DNA of 18,302 nt from Deltaproteobacteria bacterium UBA1386 (GTDB lineage: Bacteria > Desulfobacterota > Syntrophorhabdia > Syntrophorhabdales > Syntrophorhabdaceae), in contig DBQU01000007.1 of assembly GCA_002305765.1 (NCBI GenBank), forward strand, positions 1-18,302. Reading direction: 5' to 3'. Position 1 is the first letter of the stretch. Each line of letters opens with the position of its first letter. Both the position numbers and the translations under genes were made by a program. The notes beneath the pieces were generated by a model. The model saw only the letters and a program-made list of their open reading frames with translations. It made no database searches and had not been told where the DNA came from. Below are positions 1 through 8,041 of this stretch, one piece after another.

Positions 1-27
1 AAGGTTCGAATCCTTGACGGCCCACCA
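1..27 (+). tRNA. tRNA 3' end (partial, possibly tRNA-Lys)
   Basis: The window opens inside a tRNA. Visible are the T-arm (AAGG, then the loop TTCGAAT, then CCTTG), the 3' acceptor strand ACGGCCC, discriminator A and an encoded CCA at 25-27. The acceptor strand implies a 5' end GGGCCGT, which I associate with tRNA-Lys of this bacterial group, but the anticodon lies outside the window, so the identity is a guess. The downstream permease gene is convergent with it. Confidence 0.85.
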
Positions 28-57
28 AACCAACCTGAACTGATTTCAATGCTCACA

Positions 58-1707
58 TCATGATACGACCGAGATAAGTATCCAGCCCGCAAGTCCGGTA
101 ACCAGTGCATAGGCGAGAGCGACAGGGAGGTTCTTCCTGATAACGATGCCTTCCTTACCAAGAAGACCAACCGTGGTGAGAACGGCCACTATGTTGTGGA
201 CTGCGATCATGTTGCCCGCGGCACCGCCCACCGCCTGAAGCGCCAGAACAGGAGCTACGGGCAGGCCGACCTGTTCCGCAGTGTCCAGTTGGAAGACACC
301 GAACATGATATTCGACACCGTGTTGCTTCCCGATATGAACGAACCAAGGGCGCCGACCAGTGGCGCAGCCAGGTACCATATCCCGCCAACCGTGGCCGCC
401 GCCGCCTCCGCCATGACGAGGAGCATGGAATCGCGCGGGGAGGCGCTTCCGGAGTGTATCATCACGTAGACCATGGCCAGGGCGAAAAAGAGGGCAATGG
501 CGGCGGGTCCGATCATCTTCATGGTTTCGCGAAGGGCCTCAACGGTCCCCCGACGATCGATCCCATGCATGAGGGGAATTGCCAGGGCGACGGGGAGAAA
601 GGGAAGGATCCCGGGATTGTAGAGCGGCGCAATTCCCCCGCTTACGTTGGTTCCGAGTATATGTGACCAGGTTATTGTGACGGAACGCAGCATGGGTGTA
701 AGCCCGAAGAGATCAAGCCGGGTAAACGTCAGCACTGCGCCAACGATGGCGTAGGGCAGCCAGGCCTTCCATTGACCGAGTTGCCTGTAACGGGGCTTTT
801 CCCCATGACCCGCGGCGATCTCTCCTTCCCATTCTTCCGGCCATCGGTCACGCGAAGGAAAATCCCATATCTGCCTGGGTGCCAGAAAGCGCGACCTGAC
901 GACAAGAAGAAAGATCGGGAGGGCCGCCAGGGCGCCAAGCAAAGCCGGTACTTCGAAGCTGACGAACGCGGCGATAAGCGCCTGGGGAACAGCGAAAACA
1001 ATACCGGCAAGCAGCGCTGCCGGCCACACCTGCAAGCCTTGCCGAAAAGATCCCGTTGCGATCCGCGTCATTGTACATACAATGACCAAAGGCATAAAGA
1101 TCCCGGCCGCCAGGTGGAGAATGGCGGAAAAGGACCCCACGATCCGAAGGAAATCGGTGAAATCCCCTCCGGGAGGGAGGCCGACGAGATCCCTGACGGG
1201 CTCAAACCCACCCCAGATCGGCACCCCTACTGCTCCGAAGGTAACGGCGGTACTGTCGCCTATGAGCGTGCATATGACGGCCACGAGGGGCGGAAATCCC
1301 AACCCGACGAGAAGCGGCGCTGCAATGGCCGCAGGAGTGCCAAAACCGGCGGCTCCTTCCAGGAAGGAGACCATGAGCCACGCTATTATGATCGCCTGTA
1401 TTCTCCGGTCTTTTGAAACAGAGGACATGGAAAAGGAAATGGCTTCGAGGGCGCCGCTCTTTCTAAGCGTTTGAAGTATCAGAAGTGCGCCCAGTACGAT
1501 GAGGAGAATATCGAGGGCGTTGATAAACCCGGCGATCGTTGAGGCGGCGACCCATCGGACCGGCATGTTCCACCAAAGACCGGCGATCAACGCGGCCGAG
1601 GCCCAACCGACCGGCATCGCCCATTTGGCGGGCCAGGAAAGGAAAACCATAAGGGAACCCACTATGGCTATGGGAAGGCCCGCAAGAATAGCCGGTAACC
1701 AGTCCAT
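58..1707 (-). CDS. lldP: LldP/LctP-family lactate permease
   Basis: This 549-residue polytopic inner-membrane protein has the usual length for the L-lactate permease family, which imports lactate (or glycolate) by proton symport. Long hydrophobic segments run from residue 5 to the C-terminus. Two stretches are family hallmarks: E117-GAAGFGTPAA, followed by a loop with GDSTAVTFGAVG at about 150-161, and GSFISGSNTVSN at about 455-470. The start is ATG at 1707 with GGGAGGT about 10 nt upstream. The gene begins 21 bp after the DUF488 gene and is the last gene of the minus-strand cluster; its end faces the tRNA at the window edge. A lactate transporter at the end of a stress gene cluster, with no lactate dehydrogenase genes beside it, is unusual. 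The family assignment is firm; the exact substrate is inferred. Confidence 0.93.
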   Translation of the reverse strand: MDWLPAILAGLPIAIVGSLMVFLSWPAKWAMPVGWASAALIAGLWWNMPVRWVAASTIAGFINALDILLIVLGALLILQTLRKSGALEAISFSMSSVSKDRRIQAIIIAWLMVSFLEGAAGFGTPAAIAAPLLVGLGFPPLVAVICTLIGDSTAVTFGAVGVPIWGGFEPVRDLVGLPPGGDFTDFLRIVGSFSAILHLAAGIFMPLVIVCTMTRIATGSFRQGLQVWPAALLAGIVFAVPQALIAAFVSFEVPALLGALAALPIFLLVVRSRFLAPRQIWDFPSRDRWPEEWEGEIAAGHGEKPRYRQLGQWKAWLPYAIVGAVLTFTRLDLFGLTPMLRSVTITWSHILGTNVSGGIAPLYNPGILPFLPVALAIPLMHGIDRRGTVEALRETMKMIGPAAIALFFALAMVYVMIHSGSASPRDSMLLVMAEAAAATVGGIWYLAAPLVGALGSFISGSNTVSNIMFGVFQLDTAEQVGLPVAPVLALQAVGGAAGNMIAVHNIVAVLTTVGLLGKEGIVIRKNLPVALAYALVTGLAGWILISVVS

Positions 1708-1728
1708 GCGGCACCCGACCTCCCTCGC

Positions 1729-2094
1729 TCATACGTTGTCATCTGCTGCCGGCTTGTTCTCCAGGTACTCTTTCAGCGCTGTCGCGTTGTTGAACTGCCG
1801 GTCTCTCGCGCCATAGAGAAGGGTCACACGTTCCGTCTTGAGCTTTTCGAACAGCGACCCCAGCACATCGGTCCTGTCCCTGATCTCGGCAAAGTACCTC
1901 CGCTTGAACTCGGTCCACTTCTCCGGTTCGTGATGAAACCATCTCCGCAGCTGGTTGCTTGGCGCGATGTCCTTCAGCCAGAGATCGATGCGGGACCTTT
2001 CCCAGCTCATGCCCCGCGGCCAGAGTCTGTCCACCAGGACCCTGTATCCGTCATCCCCCGCGGGGGCGTCATAGACCCTTTTCACGCGTATCAC
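1729..2094 (-). CDS. DUF488 family protein (YeaO-like)
   Basis: A 121-residue soluble protein with the typical DUF488 signature near the N-terminus: RVKRVYD, then GYRVLVDRLWPRG, then a Trp-rich segment with LWLKDIAPS and LRRWFHH. The biochemical function of the family is not established. I place the start at GTG 2094 because it gives the family-typical N-terminus (VIRVKRVYD) and has GAGGAAG 6-7 nt upstream. The longer reading from 2133 has no such site and adds residues unlike the family. With this start the gene overlaps the end of the hemerythrin gene by 26 bp, suggesting translational coupling. The permease follows 21 bp later. The family call is secure. Confidence 0.9.
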   Translation of the reverse strand: MIRVKRVYDAPAGDDGYRVLVDRLWPRGMSWERSRIDLWLKDIAPSNQLRRWFHHEPEKWTEFKRRYFAEIRDRTDVLGSLFEKLKTERVTLLYGARDRQFNNATALKEYLENKPAADDNV

Positions 2095-2650
2095 GGGTAT
2101 CTTCCTCACCGTCGGATTCCTTGCTCCAGGCACTGATCTTTTCCCTGTATATCTGATGGACCAGCTCCCTGTCGAACGCGTTTTCCTCGTTGAGCATCGC
2201 TTCGTTCTCTTCCTGGGTGAAAAGCGACATGCAGGGAATGAAGAAATGCCCGTCCTCCTTTTCTATGTGCCTCGGGTAAAGGTCGGTCATATAACGCAGG
2301 CGATCGAGGATCGTCCGTACAGCCCCTCTATCGCCACGCGCGTATTCCTGCCTCGCCTCGACCAGGTCCGCAACCGTTTGCCGGCCCTGCCGGTGTTCCT
2401 CGACCAGCTGGTCCAGGATGTGTTTCAGCTCCGGGGGAAGCACTTTCTTGTTCAGTTCCCTGAAGAGGATCTCTTCTTCTTTTCCGTGGTGACACCTGTC
2501 GGCATAGGTGCGCATGAAGTCGATAACGGAGTCGATGAATACGGGGTCGATGTCACCTTCCCGCGCGTACCTGTCAGCTCTTCTTTGGATCAAACCTATC
2601 ATCTTCTCTATCAGTCTGTGTTCGATCATCAAGGGACCGATCGGCAGCAT
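2069..2650 (-). CDS. Hemerythrin HHE cation-binding domain protein
   Basis: A 193-residue cytoplasmic four-helix protein of the HHE family, whose members bind a di-iron centre and are linked to oxygen, nitric oxide or iron-sulfur repair functions. Candidate iron ligands are visible in the expected order: H11 in IEHRLI, H55 and E59 in HHGKEEE, H86 in EEHRQG, and H128 and E132 in RHIEKED. The start ATG at 2650 has a strong AGGAGGAGG just upstream. A charged tail after about residue 175 lies outside the domain. The gene sits between a UspA gene (114 bp upstream) and the overlapping DUF488 gene, consistent with a redox or nitrosative stress role. That role is inferred from family and context. Confidence 0.92.
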   Translation of the reverse strand: MLPIGPLMIEHRLIEKMIGLIQRRADRYAREGDIDPVFIDSVIDFMRTYADRCHHGKEEEILFRELNKKVLPPELKHILDQLVEEHRQGRQTVADLVEARQEYARGDRGAVRTILDRLRYMTDLYPRHIEKEDGHFFIPCMSLFTQEENEAMLNEENAFDRELVHQIYREKISAWSKESDGEEDTRDTREKGL

Positions 2651-2764
2651 CGGAGACCTCCTCCTGTTTGATGTCGTCCGCTCCGCATCGCCTTCCGGTA
2701 ACCTCCGCGATATCGGGGCGAAGCGCAGCGCCTCGTTCCGGGGCCGCGCGTCCTTTGTCGCCCC

Positions 2765-3214
2765 TTATCTGTTCTTGACCAGGACCACCGGGCACGTGGC
2801 CGCCCGCACCACCTTTTCCGCCACGCTTCCAATGAGGTGGCCCAGTATCCCCGTCCTGCCATGAGACGCTATCACGATGAGGTCGATGTTTTTGGACTGT
2901 TGTTCCTTCAATATCTCCTCGTAAGGTGTTCCTTTCGTTACATAGGCTGTGATCTCCACGTCCTTCGATCTGACGACCTTCTCGATCTGCTTCCGCATGG
3001 TCTCCTTCGAGGATTCGGCCGCCTTCCTGTCCAGGTCATCGATGGTCGCCTGATCGAAACAATAATCGACGGCGCAGGTCTGGACTACGCCGATGACATG
3101 GAGGAGATGGATCTTCGCCTTGTACTCCTTCGCGATGTCGTAGGCCTTTTCCAGGGCATTATCGGAGAACTCCGAGAAATCCGTGGGTACCAGGATATTC
3201 TTTGGTGCGAACAT
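2765..3214 (-). CDS. Universal stress protein, UspA family
   Basis: A 149-residue single-domain Usp protein. The N-terminal strand KNILVPTDFSEFS carries the Asp typical of the nucleotide-binding fold. The C-terminal motif SHGRTGILGHLIGS matches the ATP-binding pattern xxG-9x-G(S/T) near residues 118-131, followed by CPVVLVKNR. This suggests the ATP-binding subclass. The start is ATG 3214 because AAGGAGG lies exactly 5 nt upstream; a reading from 3238 would place that site inside the gene. It follows the ATPase-domain gene by 20 bp, so it is probably cotranscribed with the receiver and ATPase genes upstream. Usp proteins act in the cytoplasm in survival under starvation, redox or osmotic stress. 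Confidence 0.93.
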   Translation of the reverse strand: MFAPKNILVPTDFSEFSDNALEKAYDIAKEYKAKIHLLHVIGVVQTCAVDYCFDQATIDDLDRKAAESSKETMRKQIEKVVRSKDVEITAYVTKGTPYEEILKEQQSKNIDLIVIASHGRTGILGHLIGSVAEKVVRAATCPVVLVKNR

Positions 3215-3234
3215 AGACGCCTCCTTAAAATTTT

Positions 3235-3894
3235 TCACCGCTGCCGCAGCGGCGCGACGATGGCCGTTCCCGCCGGGGGAAGAGGTATCGCCTTGCGGCG
3301 CGCGGGCTTCCTTCCGGCGAACGGGAGATAGACCTTCACCGTGGTTCCGTGTCCGGACCTGGTCTCGATATCGATGGTCCCGTTGTGCTGCCGGATGGTG
3401 CGTGAGGCCATGGGGAGACCGAGTCCCTGGTGCGGGTCTCCCTTTGTCGTATAGAAAGGTTCGAATATCCTGGATCGTGTTTCCTCGTCGATCCCGGAGC
3501 CGGTATCCGAGATGGAGACGAAGGCCCAGGTTTTGGGGCTGCCGCGGCCTCTCTTCCCGGCGGAATCACCGTAGAGCCTGGCGGAACCCGTGCTGATCGT
3601 AATGCGTCCTTCTTCCGGCATGGCCTCCTGGGCGTTCCTGATGAGATTCAGAAGGGCGGCCTGGAGCTGCGCCATGTCTATCATCACAGGCAATTCCTGC
3701 TCCGCAAGTGTCAACTCGATATTTCTTTGGAGCTCCTGCGGCAGGAGCATCTGTATGTTGCGTATAGCCTGTTGCAGGTCCATTTCTCTCTGCCTCGTCC
3801 CCCTCTTTTCGGCAAATGGGGGGATGCTCTTGAAGGGAAACTCATGTTTGGCGAGTGCTATCACGTCCACACCTCCTGAAGGTTTAAAATTCAT
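3235..3894 (-). CDS. HATPase_c-only histidine kinase-like protein (no DHp domain)
   Basis: A 219-residue protein that contains only the ATP-binding half of a histidine kinase. The N box NLIRNAQEAM (about 83-92), G1 box SDTGSGID (129-136), F box FEPFYTTK (144-151) and G2 box GLGLPMA (157-163) are intact. The N-terminal 40 residues correspond to the end of the second DHp helix and its linker; there is no H-box (HExxNP-like), PAS or membrane segment. The start ATG at 3894 overlaps the stop of the receiver gene as ATGA. A GTG at 3864, 7 nt after AGGAGG, is an equally good start and would give 209 residues. The gene lies between a lone receiver and a UspA gene. It may be a partner for another kinase, an ATPase-type regulator, or a decayed kinase. 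Confidence 0.85.
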   Translation of the reverse strand: MNFKPSGGVDVIALAKHEFPFKSIPPFAEKRGTRQREMDLQQAIRNIQMLLPQELQRNIELTLAEQELPVMIDMAQLQAALLNLIRNAQEAMPEEGRITISTGSARLYGDSAGKRGRGSPKTWAFVSISDTGSGIDEETRSRIFEPFYTTKGDPHQGLGLPMASRTIRQHNGTIDIETRSGHGTTVKVYLPFAGRKPARRKAIPLPPAGTAIVAPLRQR

Positions 3895-4271
3895 TCTCTT
3901 TTCTGGATCTGCGCCGACGCCAGACCTTTTATGACCTCAATCGCGAATTCGAATTCCACTGACTTGTCGAAGAAGAAATCAGCCCCCGCATCCATACACC
4001 GTTCCTCGTATTGCCGGTACGGGTAATTGGTGAGCATGATCACCGCGGGAGATGGTTCATCGCCCTTTACGCTCCTCAGCACGTCGATTCCACAGCCCCC
4101 CGGCATTCTGATGTCCAGCACGACGAGATCGGGTTTCAGTCTCCGTATCTCGTGTATGGCTTGGTCTACCGTGCCCGCGTTCCCGACGATCTCCACATTG
4201 TCAAGCTGAGCAAGCAACGCGGAGAGTCTTTCGCGCACCACCTCGGAATCGTCGGCGATGAAAAGTCTCAT
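3891..4271 (-). CDS. Single-domain response regulator (CheY-like receiver)
   Basis: A 126-residue stand-alone receiver domain with no output domain. Acidic residues D7/D8, phospho-acceptor D53 in VVLDIRMPG, T81 in VIMLTNYP and K103 in FFDKS are all in place, so it should be phosphorylatable. ATG 4271 is chosen because it begins the typical receiver strand MRLFIADD and has AGAGGA upstream; the frame remains open to 4364 but those residues are not receiver-like. Its stop overlaps the start of the ATPase-domain gene (ATGA). It lies 144 bp downstream of the NarL-type regulator. Such receivers pass phosphate to, or bind, other proteins; the target here is unknown. Confidence 0.92.
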   Translation of the reverse strand: MRLFIADDSEVVRERLSALLAQLDNVEIVGNAGTVDQAIHEIRRLKPDLVVLDIRMPGGCGIDVLRSVKGDEPSPAVIMLTNYPYRQYEERCMDAGADFFFDKSVEFEFAIEVIKGLASAQIQKRE

Positions 4272-4415
4272 TGTTCCTCTTCCCTGATCTTTCTCTATTG
4301 AGGATACCCTGATGTCGCCGTGAAGAAAATCGGATTGCGCCCAATTGTATTGTAGGAATTCCATATGTGCTCTCGTAGGAAAGCGGTTTCCCGGTGTGCG
4401 GGCGCGGGCGCGGTG

Positions 4416-5042
4416 TTACTGGATGAGATTGTGCTTCATGGCGTAGCGTGCCAGTTCAACATTATTTGTCATTTCCATCTTTTCGAGAATACGTGTTCTG
4501 TATGTGCTGATCGTCTTTATGCTGAGCGACATCTCTTCCGCGATCTCCGACACGGTCTTGCCCGAGGCGATCAGCAGCATTACCTGGTATTCGCGTATCG
4601 ACAGGTTCTCGTGAGGCTGGGCTTCGGCGCCGATCATGGACGCCAGTTTTTCCGCGAGGGCCGCACTCACGTACTTTCCTCCCCTGATTATCTTCCGGAT
4701 GGCCTGTACGAGTTCCTCGGGGGCGCTCTCCTTGTTCATGTAACCGGAGGCTCCCTCCTTGAGGGCTCTCACGGCGTATTGGTCCTCAGGGTGAACGGTC
4801 AGGACGAGAACGGGAAGTTTTGGGCGCAGACGCTTCAATTCCGTGAGCAACTCCAGTCCACCCCGACCCGGCATGGTGATGTCGAGGACAACCGCATCCC
4901 AATCGTGGGCATGGAGAAGATTCAGCACTTCGCTGTCGTTCCGCGCTTCTTTCACCAACTCGACGTCCGTCTCCTCCGAGAGGATCTGTTTCAGTCCTTT
5001 CCGCACTACAGGATGGTCGTCGGCTATGATGATCTTAATCAT
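4416..5042 (-). CDS. NarL/FixJ family response regulator with LuxR-type HTH
   Basis: A 208-residue DNA-binding response regulator. The receiver (1-120) has D8/D9, phospho-acceptor D54 in VVLDITMPG, T82 and K104. The C-terminal LuxR-type helix-turn-helix (about 146-205) shows LSIREYQVMLLIASG and TVSEIAEEMSLSIKTISTY. The start ATG at 5042 overlaps the end of the upstream histidine kinase gene by 8 bp, which marks them as a cognate pair. Phosphorylation by the kinase is expected to promote dimerisation and DNA binding. Target genes are unknown; the neighbouring stress genes are plausible targets. Confidence 0.95.
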   Translation of the reverse strand: MIKIIIADDHPVVRKGLKQILSEETDVELVKEARNDSEVLNLLHAHDWDAVVLDITMPGRGGLELLTELKRLRPKLPVLVLTVHPEDQYAVRALKEGASGYMNKESAPEELVQAIRKIIRGGKYVSAALAEKLASMIGAEAQPHENLSIREYQVMLLIASGKTVSEIAEEMSLSIKTISTYRTRILEKMEMTNNVELARYAMKHNLIQ

Positions 5043-6807
5043 GACTATTGTCAGGCCGCTTCAACGGGATTGTTGCCACGATCACCGTTCCTTTCCCGGT
5101 GCTGCCGCTGATACGCAGTCGCCCTCCGAGAAGCAATACACGCTCGCGGATGCCGATGATCCCGAGCGACCGGGTATCGGAGATATCGTGCTCGGTGATC
5201 CCTTTGCCGTTGTCCTCAACCTCGAGGACTATCACGCCCGAATCTTCTCTCATATTAATTGTAACACTTGTCGCCTCGGCGTGTCGAATTACATTCGTCA
5301 ATGTCTCCTGGAGAATACGGAACAAGGCCGTGGAAAGCGAGGGGTCGGGCACGGCTTCCTTGAGACCCGAGAGGAGACGGCACTCTATCTGAGTGCGGTT
5401 TTTGAAATCCTCCACGAGCCACTCGATGGCCGCGGCCAGCCCCAGGTCATCGAGTATCCCCGGCCGCAGTTCGGTCGATATCCTTCGCACCGTCCGTATC
5501 GTCTTATCCGTCAGTTCCAGCATGGGTTTGACCTTATCGGCCAGCGACTGCCGGTCTTCGGGAGGTTTCGTGATCAACCACGACAACTCCATTTTGATTC
5601 CCGTCAACGCCTGGCCAAGCTCATCATGGATCTCGCGCGAGATCCTCGCCCTTTCCTCCTCTCTGATGGACTCGACATGCGAGGAAACTTTTCTCAACTG
5701 CTCGTACGCCGCATTCACCTCACGGGTCCTCTGCCGCACTCGAGACTCCAGTTCGTCGCGGGCGTTCTGCAACTCTTCCTCCACCTTCTTCCTCTCGGCG
5801 ATCTCTGTCGTGAGGGAGCGGTTGATCCCGGCGATCTCTCTCGACCTTTCCCTCTCCTCACGTGACACTGTTCTGTGGGCGAACCACGACAAGCCCGCCA
5901 GGGCGAAGAAGATGATGACGGCTATGGATACGTAGAACCTGAAGCGGGTTTGCCACTCCTTCAGGACTGAGCCGGTCGGAACGCCGGTCACCACGACCAG
6001 CGGTCTCCCGTGGATCTTTCGATAGGCGACAAGGCGCCTTACGCCATCGACCCACATGTCGGACTCATATTCACCTGAGGGGGACAGGTCAAAAGGCATG
6101 CTGAATAGCTTGAGCTTCTTGAATGATCTTCCGAGGTATTCCTCCTTCATCGGCTGCCGGAAGATCAGGGTCCCGTCCGTGCGGAAGACGGCCACGGCGC
6201 CGTCTTCGCCCACACCTATCGTGCGAAGGAAACCCGTAAAGTCATCGACGTCTATGGCTGCCAGGAGGACACCCAGGAACCTGCCGTCTTTTCCGCCGAT
6301 CCTGTAACTGATGGTGAAACTGTATTTTTTTGTGACCTTGCCCTTGACGACGGGCCCGACGTAGAGTTGTATCCCCTGATCCCTGTGAGCCGCGAAATAC
6401 TCCCGTTCCGAGTAATTCATCTTCTGTGAAGGGTACTCTGTCGAGTCCATGAGAAGATCGGCTTTATCGTCGAGGATCCAGAGCGACCCGGGATCGGGAA
6501 GCATCTCCGCGGCCTTTCTGAGGCGCTCCCACTCCTCCCGCGACGAGACGGTTGCCTTCGGCCCCTTCTCCTGAAGCCTGGCAACCCTGCCATGCAGGAT
6601 CGCCTCCGTTGAGTCGATCGTCCTTCTCACCCTTTCCTCCAATGAGATAGTGGTCTTTTGAAGGATGGTTCTCGCGTGCTCGAGGGTCCTCGTGTAGTCG
6701 AATCTCGCCGTGAACCAGAGGGCAAGGCCGTCGACGACGAAGAGAAGAAAAAGGATGCCGATCAGCTGGATCCTGGAAGAAAGATGATATGATCGTTCTG
6801 TTCCCAC
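5035..6807 (-). CDS. Membrane histidine kinase with Cache/PDC sensor and HisKA_3 core
   Basis: A sensor kinase of about 590 residues from GTG 6807 (AAGGGG 7 nt upstream). The frame is open to a TTG at 6975, but the extra 56 residues are Arg/His-rich and overlap a candidate promoter. With the chosen start, a first membrane helix (about 12-34) precedes a periplasmic region of about 250 residues with double-Cache character (LWILDDKADLLMDS, YFAAHRDQGIQLYVGP, GVLLAAIDVDDF). A second helix (about 290-310) follows, then a coiled coil. The HisKA_3 phospho-acceptor is His394 in SREIHDELGQALTGIK. The ATPase domain has LQETLTNVIRHAEA, VEDNGKGI and LGIIGIRERV. It resembles UhpB/NarX-type kinases that detect small ligands. 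It overlaps its NarL-type partner by 8 bp and is divergent from Hsp20. Confidence 0.92.
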   Translation of the reverse strand: MGTERSYHLSSRIQLIGILFLLFVVDGLALWFTARFDYTRTLEHARTILQKTTISLEERVRRTIDSTEAILHGRVARLQEKGPKATVSSREEWERLRKAAEMLPDPGSLWILDDKADLLMDSTEYPSQKMNYSEREYFAAHRDQGIQLYVGPVVKGKVTKKYSFTISYRIGGKDGRFLGVLLAAIDVDDFTGFLRTIGVGEDGAVAVFRTDGTLIFRQPMKEEYLGRSFKKLKLFSMPFDLSPSGEYESDMWVDGVRRLVAYRKIHGRPLVVVTGVPTGSVLKEWQTRFRFYVSIAVIIFFALAGLSWFAHRTVSREERERSREIAGINRSLTTEIAERKKVEEELQNARDELESRVRQRTREVNAAYEQLRKVSSHVESIREEERARISREIHDELGQALTGIKMELSWLITKPPEDRQSLADKVKPMLELTDKTIRTVRRISTELRPGILDDLGLAAAIEWLVEDFKNRTQIECRLLSGLKEAVPDPSLSTALFRILQETLTNVIRHAEATSVTINMREDSGVIVLEVEDNGKGITEHDISDTRSLGIIGIRERVLLLGGRLRISGSTGKGTVIVATIPLKRPDNSHD

Positions 6808-6946
6808 CCTGGAGCCCCTTGGGGTTTGGTAATGACCGGCCGGTGATAGCTTCCTTCTATACTGATTATCATGCCTTGCTCGATATGCCAACCTCTGATG
6901 GTGCCGGAGGCGCTCATCGCCTGACAGGCGGCCTTCCAGGCGTGTC

Positions 6947-6975
6947 ATTGAAAGGGATGACATGTCCGTTGTCAA
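6947..6975 (-). promoter_or_regulatory. Candidate sigma-70-like promoter for the kinase-regulator operon
   Basis: On the minus strand TTGACA (6975-6970) is followed by a 17-nt spacer and TTCAAT (6952-6947). The -35 is perfect and the -10 matches 4 of 6. It lies about 140 bp upstream of the preferred GTG start at 6807, which supports that start over the longer frame. No transcript data support it. Confidence 0.4.
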
Positions 6976-7103
6976 AAAACCATCGAAGAATTGTCCTTTC
7001 TCCTACAGACCGGAGGAGCTTCCCTGATTATCCTGTTATTGTAGACCAACAACCTTGGTATTACCGGGTAGAAACGCTTATTACGCAAAAATGGAGGTGT
7101 GCC

Positions 7104-7577
7104 ATGGAAAAGGAGTCAAAGGAATTGATGAGGTCCGAATCCGGCAGAATGATGCATCCTCTCTGGGACATGGAAAGATGGCTGGAAAGGAATTTCATGC
7201 GGCCCTTGTCCCTCTTTCACCCGATGATGACCAGATCACTGACGGAGGAGTTGATGCCTCCCGTGGACATACTGGAGGAGAACAGCGAGGTTGTGATCAG
7301 GATGGAGGTGCCCGGTGTGAAGAAAGAGGATATCGATGTTACGCTCACCGGGAACACGATCACCATTTCGGGGGAACGGAAAACCGACAAAGAGGTAAAG
7401 AGGAAGGACTATTATCTCGCCGAGCACTCCTATGGTTCCTTCTGCCGCTCCTTCGGTCTCCCTTCGGAGGTTCAGGCGGACAAGGTCAAATCGACCATGA
7501 AGGACGGCATCCTCGAGGTGAGGCTCCCGAAGACCGAGGAGGCGAAGAAGAAGGAGATACACGTCAAGGTCCAGTAG
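7104..7577 (+). CDS. Hsp20 / alpha-crystallin family small heat shock protein
   Basis: A 157-residue small heat shock protein, an ATP-independent holdase that binds unfolding proteins in the cytoplasm. The N-terminal arm carries MERWLERNFMRPL. The alpha-crystallin domain begins near residue 50 with PPVDILEENSEVVIRMEVPG, continues through ITISGER and SFCRSFGLP, and ends with the conserved DGILEVRLPKTEE. A basic tail follows (KKKEIHVKVQ). ATG 7104 has GGAGGT 7 nt upstream and gives the family-typical N-terminus; the frame is open upstream to 6789 but that part is non-coding in character. It is divergent from the histidine kinase gene. I see neither a CIRCE operator nor a clear sigma-32 promoter. 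Confidence 0.95.
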   Translation: MEKESKELMRSESGRMMHPLWDMERWLERNFMRPLSLFHPMMTRSLTEELMPPVDILEENSEVVIRMEVPGVKKEDIDVTLTGNTITISGERKTDKEVKRKDYYLAEHSYGSFCRSFGLPSEVQADKVKSTMKDGILEVRLPKTEEAKKKEIHVKVQ

Positions 7578-7608
7578 TGTTGCGGTAAGTCCTCACAACC
7601 CCCATAAA

Positions 7609-7658
7609 CCGCAGTCCGGCAAGAGACTCCTGATGGAACGCATTCCGTCGGACTGCGG
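7609..7658. terminator. Long inverted repeat between convergent genes (possible bidirectional terminator)
   Basis: CCGCAGTCCG (7609-7618) pairs perfectly with CGGACTGCGG (7649-7658), extended inward by a G-T and a C-G pair. The loop holds a smaller hairpin, GGAA/TTCC at 7635-7646. It lies between the stops of Hsp20 (+) and the ferritin-like gene (-), the right place for a shared terminator. It has only short T runs (CCTTTTC on +, GGTTTTTG before the hairpin on -), so classical rho-independent termination is not certain. Confidence 0.55.
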
Positions 7659-7687
7659 CACCTTTTCAAAAACCGTTTCCGAGGGGG

Positions 7688-7990
7688 CTATTTCAGCTTC
7701 CCGATCTCTTCTTCGACCTCTTCCGCCCCTTCTGCGTAGAACTTCTCTTCATCGGGGTCCAATTCGCGGAGCAGACGCAGAAACTCGCCGGCATGAACAC
7801 GTTCTTCGTCGGCTATGTCACGAAGGACCTTTATGGCGAGCCGGTTGTCCGTCGACTCTGCGAGCTGCATGTAGAGCTGTACCGCCTCGTATTCGGCGGC
7901 GATCATGAACCGGATGGCCCGGATGAGCTCCTGCTCCGTGAGTTTGCGATCGTTTGCCAGTCCCGAGAAAGGTGATCCGAATTCCGGCAT
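7688..7990 (-). CDS. Half-size ferritin-like protein (encapsulated-ferritin / rubrerythrin-like)
   Basis: A 100-residue protein made of two helices with a di-iron motif. E33 (in AAEYEAVQLY) and E62/E63 with H66 (in DEERVHAGEF) match the E...ExxH half-ligand set of encapsulated-ferritin-like proteins, where two subunits are needed to build one iron site. It also resembles the N-terminal ferritin domain fused to encapsulin in Pyrococcus furiosus. It ends in an acidic helix (EEVEEEIGKLK) with no obvious encapsulin cargo peptide, and no encapsulin gene is in the window. The start ATG 7990 has AAGGGAGG 6 nt upstream and a good promoter at 8042-8070. Likely role: iron oxidation or storage, or peroxide defence. 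The exact activity is inferred from the family. Confidence 0.88.
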   Translation of the reverse strand: MPEFGSPFSGLANDRKLTEQELIRAIRFMIAAEYEAVQLYMQLAESTDNRLAIKVLRDIADEERVHAGEFLRLLRELDPDEEKFYAEGAEEVEEEIGKLK

Positions 7991-8041
7991 GGCGATCCTC
8001 CCTTAGTTTTGTTTTTGCATGGCCGTCTGTGACCTGTACGC

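Noticed and set aside
772..1416. A plus-strand frame opposite the lactate permease
   Set aside because: Highly charged, low-complexity translation with no domain; explained as the complement of a hydrophobic membrane protein.
4843..5865. A 340-codon open frame on the plus strand
   Set aside because: It runs antisense across both the NarL-type regulator and the kinase catalytic core, which have full motif sets.
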